Shown: piece by piece, positions 60,344 through 64,000 of the stretch
Position numbering within the stretch: position 1 is the first letter of the stretch
Layout: the number at the start of each line of letters is the position of its first letter
From: Chryseobacterium phosphatilyticum
Lineage (GTDB): Bacteria > Bacteroidota > Bacteroidia > Flavobacteriales > Weeksellaceae
NCBI RefSeq assembly: GCF_002899825.2
Contig: NZ_PPED02000002.1
Span: forward strand, 689,631 to 753,630
DNA: 64,000 nt
Direction: 5' to 3'
Position numbers and translations under genes: made by a program
The notes under the pieces: model-generated
The model's database searches: none
What the model was told of the DNA's origin: nothing
Seen by the model: only the letters and a program-made list of their open reading frames with translations

Positions 60344-61093
60344 ATGAAAAATATATTTAAACTTTTAGCTATTGTGGCTTTTGGTTCTCTAGTAAATGCT
60401 CAGGTAAGCCTTAATAATGGTTCTCAGAATGCAGCTATTAACAATTCAAATGTCGGGATAGACCTTAGTTCTGCTTTTAGTACAGAAGCTGGTGCTGGTC
60501 CTAACGTTGGAAAAGGAATTGTTGTTCCAAGTGTAGATTTGGTTAATTTTCAGTTTGATACATCTTTAGCTGATGGTAGTACTTTCCCTACATGGTTTGA
60601 TGGGATGGTTGTTTATAATAAATCTACAGGTACTACTTTAACTACCGGACAAAGATCTTCAACTGCGACTGATGTATCACCCGGATTCTATTATTACTAT
60701 AACCCGACAGGTGCAACAGCAAGTGCTGTACAACCAGGGGTATGGAGACCGCTAGGAGGTAATGCTAATGCTGGTAAAGTAAATATTCTTCCTGCTGAAA
60801 CTATTACTAATACTTCTGTAAACGGAAATCAGGTATATGCTAGAAGAGGAACCTTTACAACTAACGGATCTTCTACAGCTCCTACAGCATATTCAAATCA
60901 AATTGCAGTAGCAGCTCCTGGAAGCCTTTATAGAATTACAATTTATCAGTCAGGAACAAATAATGTATACTCAAACAGTGTATATTCATATGCCGCTGAT
61001 GGTACTTTTGTAACAGGTTCGCCAAGTATGTCTGTAGTTTATCCTTCAGGAACTTATAATTATACTGTAGAGTACACTAAAACGAACAATTAA
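60344..61093 (+). CDS. Secreted hypothetical protein, partner of the preceding gene
   Basis: A 249-residue secreted protein starting MKNIFKLLAIVAFGSLVNAQ (Sec signal). The longer ORF start (60254) overlaps the previous gene and is rejected. It is Ser/Thr/Asn/Gly-rich. It has TDVSPGFYYYYNPTG followed by GVWRPLGGN, like the preceding protein, and a C-terminal SYAADGTFVTGSPSMSVVYPSGTYNYTVEYTKTNN beta-rich end. It is 22 bp behind its neighbour and presumably co-transcribed. Function unknown. Confidence 0.7.
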   Translation: MKNIFKLLAIVAFGSLVNAQVSLNNGSQNAAINNSNVGIDLSSAFSTEAGAGPNVGKGIVVPSVDLVNFQFDTSLADGSTFPTWFDGMVVYNKSTGTTLTTGQRSSTATDVSPGFYYYYNPTGATASAVQPGVWRPLGGNANAGKVNILPAETITNTSVNGNQVYARRGTFTTNGSSTAPTAYSNQIAVAAPGSLYRITIYQSGTNNVYSNSVYSYAADGTFVTGSPSMSVVYPSGTYNYTVEYTKTNN

Positions 61094-61119
61094 TTTTTAA
61101 TTAATTAATTACATATAAT

Positions 61120-61150
61120 AGCCGGTGATTTTATTTTCATCGGCTTTTTA
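61120..61150 (+). terminator. Terminator after the secreted protein pair
   Basis: A 9-bp stem AGCCGGTGA / TCATCGGCT (one G-U pair), loop of 8, then TTTTTA. Confidence 0.82.
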
Positions 61151-61485
61151 TTTGATTGTAAGAGAGAGATTGATTTTACCAATGTATAGAGATATGTTTT
61201 ATTTAATAGATTTAAATCTGAAAATCATAAATTATTTAACTTATTGTAATTCAGGTGTTTGAAAAATTTATTTTTTTTAATTATGCACAAAGTAGTTAAT
61301 TCTATTAACTTTTTGGTTGTTTTTTTAACACTTTTTAACAGTACACCTTAAAATCCCTATTCATAGGGCATTGCAGGGTTTATTAAGATATTTTTAAGGT
61401 TTTGTTAACTGTTTTTAACAATTTGAATAGGGAGTTAAAAAGTTTCCTGATACATTTGCTCCGTCAAAACCAATAAAAGTTCAAG
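61151..61485. promoter_or_regulatory. Regulatory region of the RlpA-like gene with inverted and direct repeats
   Basis: No gene seen. TCCCTATTCA (61354-61363) and TGAATAGGGA (61424-61433) form a perfect 10-bp inverted repeat 60 bp apart; the left arm can instead pair locally in CCCTAT-TC-ATAGGG (61355-61368). Three TTTTTAACA direct repeats occur around 61322-61420. An exact -7 box TACATTTG is at 61451-61458, 28 bp before the start codon. Confidence 0.55.
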
Positions 61486-61857
61486 ATGATGAAAAGATTC
61501 ATTCTCGTAATCATAATGATGATTTCAACCCTGGGTATCTATTCTTTTGCGAGTATTGCCTTAGATGCGAAAAAAACAAGTTATGCATCGTACTACCACG
61601 ATAAATTTAACGGTAGAAAAACAGCTAGCGGAGAAATCTTTGATAACTCAAAGTTTACTGCAGCGAACAGAACGCTTCCATTTGGAACAAACGTTAAGGT
61701 AACAAACCTTAGAAATGGTAAAGAGGTAATAGTGAGGATTAATGACAGAGGACCTTTCCATTCATCAAGATCTTTAGATATGTCTAAAGCAGCGTTCGAT
61801 GAGATCGGAGATATCAATCATGGTACAATTCCGGTCGAATATGAAATTGTCGATTAA
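61486..61857 (+). CDS. Septal ring lytic transglycosylase RlpA family protein
   Basis: A 123-residue protein with an N-terminal hydrophobic signal (MMKRFILVIIMMISTLGIYSF) and a double-psi beta-barrel domain: ASYYHDKFNGRKTASGEIFDNSKFTAANRTLPFGTNVKV, then VIVRINDRGPFHSSRSLDMS with the catalytic Asp. RlpA proteins cleave denuded peptidoglycan glycan strands at septa. There is no SPOR domain, so it is a short form. Both ATGs at 61486 and 61489 are possible starts. Confidence 0.88.
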   Translation: MMKRFILVIIMMISTLGIYSFASIALDAKKTSYASYYHDKFNGRKTASGEIFDNSKFTAANRTLPFGTNVKVTNLRNGKEVIVRINDRGPFHSSRSLDMSKAAFDEIGDINHGTIPVEYEIVD

Positions 61858-61876
61858 TTTTATGATTTAAATTAAA

Positions 61877-61906
61877 AAAAAGCCAGCTGATTTCAGCTGG
61901 CTTTTT
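61877..61906. terminator. Bidirectional terminator between rlpA-like and xth genes
   Basis: A perfect 14-bp stem AAAAAGCCAGCTGA / TCAGCTGGCTTTTT with loop TT, A-run before and T-run after, between convergent genes. Confidence 0.93.
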
Positions 61907-61927
61907 GTATGGGTGATATCTCATTAA

Positions 61928-62692
61928 TTATACATCCAGTTCCAATAAAGCAGGACAATGGTCAGAATGTACGGCTTCCTTTAAAATAACAGCCCTTGTG
62001 AGTTTATCTTTTAAACTGTAAGAAGTGAAGTTATAATCTAACCTCCATCCCTTGTTTCTCTCTCTTGAATTTTGCCTGTAGCTCCACCATGTGTAATGAT
62101 CAGGTTCATTGTTGAAGAATCTGAAACTGTCAATCAATTCACATTCATTAATGAAGCTGGTCATCCATTCTCTTTCCATGGGAAGAAATCCTGAAACATT
62201 CTTTAAACCAACTGGATTGTGAATATCAATAGCCTCGTGGCAGATATTAAAATCACCGGATATAATAAGGTTGGGAATTTCTTTTTTAAGGTTTTTGATA
62301 TACTCTAAAAAGTCATGACAAAATTGCATCTTAAAATCCAGCCTTTCTATATTGGATGCGGAAGGTACGTAGACCGAGATTGCAGAATATCCATCGAAAT
62401 CAGCACGGATGATTCTACCCTCATTGTCATAGCTCTCAATTCCACACCCATACTCTACATGATTAGGTTTTACTTTTGAGGCGATTCCAACACCACTATA
62501 GCCTTTTCTTACTGCCGAATGCCAGTAACTGTGGTATCCTAATTTTTCAAGACTTTCTATATCTATCTGATCGTTTCCCGCTTTACTTTCCTGAATGCAG
62601 ATGATATCCGGATCAGCAGTCTTTAGCCAACCTAGGAAATCTTTTGTAAATGCGGCTCTGATTCCGTTGACATTGTATGTAATTAATCTCAT
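61928..62692 (-). CDS. xth: Exodeoxyribonuclease III
   Basis: A 254-residue Mg-dependent exonuclease/AP endonuclease for base excision repair. Motifs: YNVNGIRAAFTKDFLGWL at the N-terminus, IQESKAG (metal Glu), SGDFNICHEAID (catalytic Asp and Asn), WTSFINECELIDSFR, WWSYR and SDHCPALLEL with the catalytic Asp-His. Length and motifs fit XthA. Its start overlaps the next gene's stop by one base, so the pair is translationally coupled. Confidence 0.95.
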   Translation of the reverse strand: MRLITYNVNGIRAAFTKDFLGWLKTADPDIICIQESKAGNDQIDIESLEKLGYHSYWHSAVRKGYSGVGIASKVKPNHVEYGCGIESYDNEGRIIRADFDGYSAISVYVPSASNIERLDFKMQFCHDFLEYIKNLKKEIPNLIISGDFNICHEAIDIHNPVGLKNVSGFLPMEREWMTSFINECELIDSFRFFNNEPDHYTWWSYRQNSRERNKGWRLDYNFTSYSLKDKLTRAVILKEAVHSDHCPALLELDV

Positions 62693-62982
62693 TAGTCTTC
62701 TATAAATATTTTAAAATTTTCGTTGTATTTTGTTGGAATAAATTCAGTAATCTCATATTCTGCTATCTGATGAATATAGAAAGGGTCTTCACTGATAATC
62801 TGTTCAGCTTCATTCATGGATTGAGCGTTAGCAATAATAATACCTCCGGTTCTGGGTTCTTTTCTTCCAGAAGCAATAAACTGTCCGGAATCATAATACT
62901 TTTGAAGAAAAAGATTATGCCCGGGAATATAGCGCTCTACATTTTCAAGAGATGTTTTATAGGTAAGTGAAATAATAAACAT
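62692..62982 (-). CDS. YciI family protein
   Basis: A 96-residue YciI-like dimeric alpha/beta-barrel protein (FIISLTYKTSLENVERYIPGHNLFLQKYYDSGQFIASGRKEPRTGGIIIANA). The family has a His and Asp near the active site; several members are dehalogenase-like or of unknown role. It overlaps xth by one base and is upstream of it on the minus strand, so both are likely co-transcribed. Confidence 0.85.
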   Translation of the reverse strand: MFIISLTYKTSLENVERYIPGHNLFLQKYYDSGQFIASGRKEPRTGGIIIANAQSMNEAEQIISEDPFYIHQIAEYEITEFIPTKYNENFKIFIED

Positions 62983-63102
62983 ACTGTATTTTTTACGAAG
63001 ATATAAACTCTTTCAGACTATAAAAAACTTTGAATGATTTCGTTAATCTATAAGTGTGGGATTTGCTAGAGGATTTTGATTTTTTAAAATGATACCAACA
63101 AA

Positions 63103-63134
63103 AAATCGGTTTTTCCACCAAGAAAAACCGATTT
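63103..63134 (-). terminator. Terminator after the lipoprotein gene
   Basis: A perfect 12-bp stem AAATCGGTTTTT / AAAAACCGATTT, with a CCACCAAG loop, 28 bp past the stop of the leftward lipoprotein gene. Confidence 0.8.
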
Positions 63135-63161
63135 AACTAAAAATTGAATTTTAATTGTTTT

Positions 63162-63542
63162 TTATTTGATGCCTTTGAAAATTACTTTTCCATCTTTTGA
63201 AAGTTCATTTTCAGAACCTTTTCCTCGAAGTTCATAATGGTCATTCTTATACCAAATTCCGGACCCTGTAACCTGGGCTTTTAATTCAATCGTTTCACCA
63301 TCGAAAACTATAGTTGCTGTTTCCTTGTTATTATTAAAACTTGCCTCCAGTTTTTTTCCTTTTGCATCTATCATGGTACTTTTTACAATTTCATCCTGAG
63401 TTCCTGCTACAGTTGCTGAATCAGATGATTTAGTAGCAATACTGTCTGGAGAAGTAGTAGAGTCTGTTGCTTTTTTTTCTTTATTACATGAAGTTAAAAA
63501 TAATGCGGCAGATGCAGCGGCAATAAAAATGTGTTTTTTCAT
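63162..63542 (-). CDS. Hypothetical lipoprotein
   Basis: A 126-residue lipoprotein with a typical lipobox (LFLTSC, Cys about residue 19). The mature protein begins with a Ser/Thr/Asp/Lys-rich linker (KEKKATDSTTSPDSIATKSSDS), then a small beta-rich domain (KKLEASFNNNKETATIVFDGETIELKAQ) similar to MliC/PliC-like or C-type lysozyme-inhibitor-like folds, with GSGIWYKNDHYELRGKGSENEL. The MliC comparison is by eye and uncertain. Monocistronic. Confidence 0.65.
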   Translation of the reverse strand: MKKHIFIAAASAALFLTSCNKEKKATDSTTSPDSIATKSSDSATVAGTQDEIVKSTMIDAKGKKLEASFNNNKETATIVFDGETIELKAQVTGSGIWYKNDHYELRGKGSENELSKDGKVIFKGIK

Positions 63543-63599
63543 AAATGTATATTATTTGCGTGTTTCTTTTGTATGCAAAATAAGTGCCTTAAAAAAAGG

Positions 63600-63631
63600 A
63601 AGCGGAAAAAATCATTCGATTTTTTCCGCTT
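63600..63631. terminator. Terminator between porX and the lipoprotein gene
   Basis: A perfect 14-bp stem AAGCGGAAAAAATC / GATTTTTTCCGCTT with loop ATTC, flanked by A and T runs on both sides; stops leftward porX transcription. Confidence 0.9.
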
Positions 63632-63664
63632 TTTATGCTTAAAATTAAATTAGCTCTGAAAAAA

Positions 63665-64000
63665 CTACTTGGGTTCAAGTACACTGATAGGAATGATGCA
63701 TTCCTCCAATGATATTCCTCCGTGTTGATATGTTTCTTTATAGTAATTGACAAAATGATTATAATTTTTCGGATAAGCCAGGAAAATATTGTTTTTAGCA
63801 AAAATGTACTTAGAACTTAAATTTCCTTTAGGAAGGAAAAGCTTTTCCGGATTGGTAATAGCCCAAACATCGCTATCGTCATAGGTCAAACTTTTACCTG
63901 TCTTATATCTGATGTTGGTAGAAGTTTCTCTGTCTCCAACTACTTTACTTGGTTTTTTCACATATACAGTTCCGTGATCTGTGGTGATAATAAGTTTATA
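63665..64000 (-). CDS. porX: PorX-like response regulator with PglZ domain (partial, C-terminal 111 residues)
   Basis: Only the last 111 residues are in the window; the rest lies to the right. The visible piece opens with LIITTDHGTVYVKKPSKVVGDRETSTNIRYK (the Asp-His pair in TDHG is a metal ligand of the alkaline-phosphatase-like PglZ fold). It then has IFAKNNIFLAYPKNYNHFVNYYK and the ending YQHGGISLEECIIPISVLEPK. This matches the PglZ end of PorX, the response regulator that controls T9SS gene expression. The receiver domain is not visible. Confidence 0.82.
   Translation of the reverse strand, partial: YKLIITTDHGTVYVKKPSKVVGDRETSTNIRYKTGKSLTYDDSDVWAITNPEKLFLPKGNLSSKYIFAKNNIFLAYPKNYNHFVNYYKETYQHGGISLEECIIPISVLEPK

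Noticed and set aside
1-64000. CRISPR arrays, tRNA, rRNA genes, IS elements or prophage
   Set aside because: No regularly spaced repeats, no cloverleaf or rRNA signatures, and no transposase, integrase or phage structural gene was recognised in any frame.

Overview
The window is AT-rich and comes from the chromosome of a flavobacterium, most likely Chryseobacterium or a close relative in the Weeksellaceae. The evidence is the type IX secretion (T9SS) sorting domain, a PorX-like response regulator fragment, an Oar-like TonB-dependent receptor, a chromosomal B1 metallo-beta-lactamase, very weak Shine-Dalgarno sequences, and repeated TAnnTTTG boxes (the Bacteroidetes -7 promoter element) upstream of genes. 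No rRNA, tRNA, CRISPR array, insertion sequence or prophage was recognised. Layout: 1-9035 holds housekeeping and small metabolic genes (ppk2 fragment, DUF1573, valS, DUF4241, PfkB kinase, alpha/beta hydrolase, HD hydrolase, two hypotheticals, DUF72). 9287-12472 is a TonB-dependent receptor. 12772-15849 is a leftward class I ribonucleotide reductase operon (nrdB, a small monooxygenase-like ORF, nrdA). A 424-bp divergent region with several DnaA-box-like 9-mers separates it from a rightward MacAB-type ABC efflux operon (16274-20938). Then come a GT39 glycosyltransferase, a B1 metallo-beta-lactamase, a thioredoxin-reductase-like flavoprotein with a palindromic operator, glyA and recX. 

From about 26435 to 57874 there is one long rightward polysaccharide locus of about 26 genes. 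Its export and assembly parts are Wza, Wzc, Wzx, two Wzy/ligase-like membrane proteins and a WecA/WbpL-like initiating transferase. Its sugar modules are: (i) PglF/PglE (4-amino-4,6-dideoxy sugar); (ii) a UDP-HexNAc 6-dehydrogenase with WbpB, WbpE and WbpD homologues (UDP-2,3-diacetamido-2,3-dideoxyuronic acid), with an L-2-hydroxyglutarate oxidase embedded among them; (iii) WbpG/HisH/HisF (amidino formation) followed by an AsnB-type amidotransferase; (iv) CapE/CapF/CapG (UDP-L-FucNAc) with an FdtA-like cupin; (v) a 4-ketoreductase next to the initiating transferase; and (vi) an orphan RfbC. Only two dedicated glycosyltransferases plus the initiator are visible, which suggests a repeat of about three sugars. 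A T9SS cargo protein and a beta-helix protein lie inside the locus. 

After the locus come rimO, two secreted paralogue-like proteins, an RlpA-like protein, xth, a YciI protein, a lipoprotein and the C-terminal end of a porX-like gene. The most interesting points are the metabolic logic of LhgO beside WbpB, the HisF paralogue lacking its catalytic Asp11, the possible link between the Wbp sugar pathway and T9SS cargo anchoring, and several regulatory palindromes.
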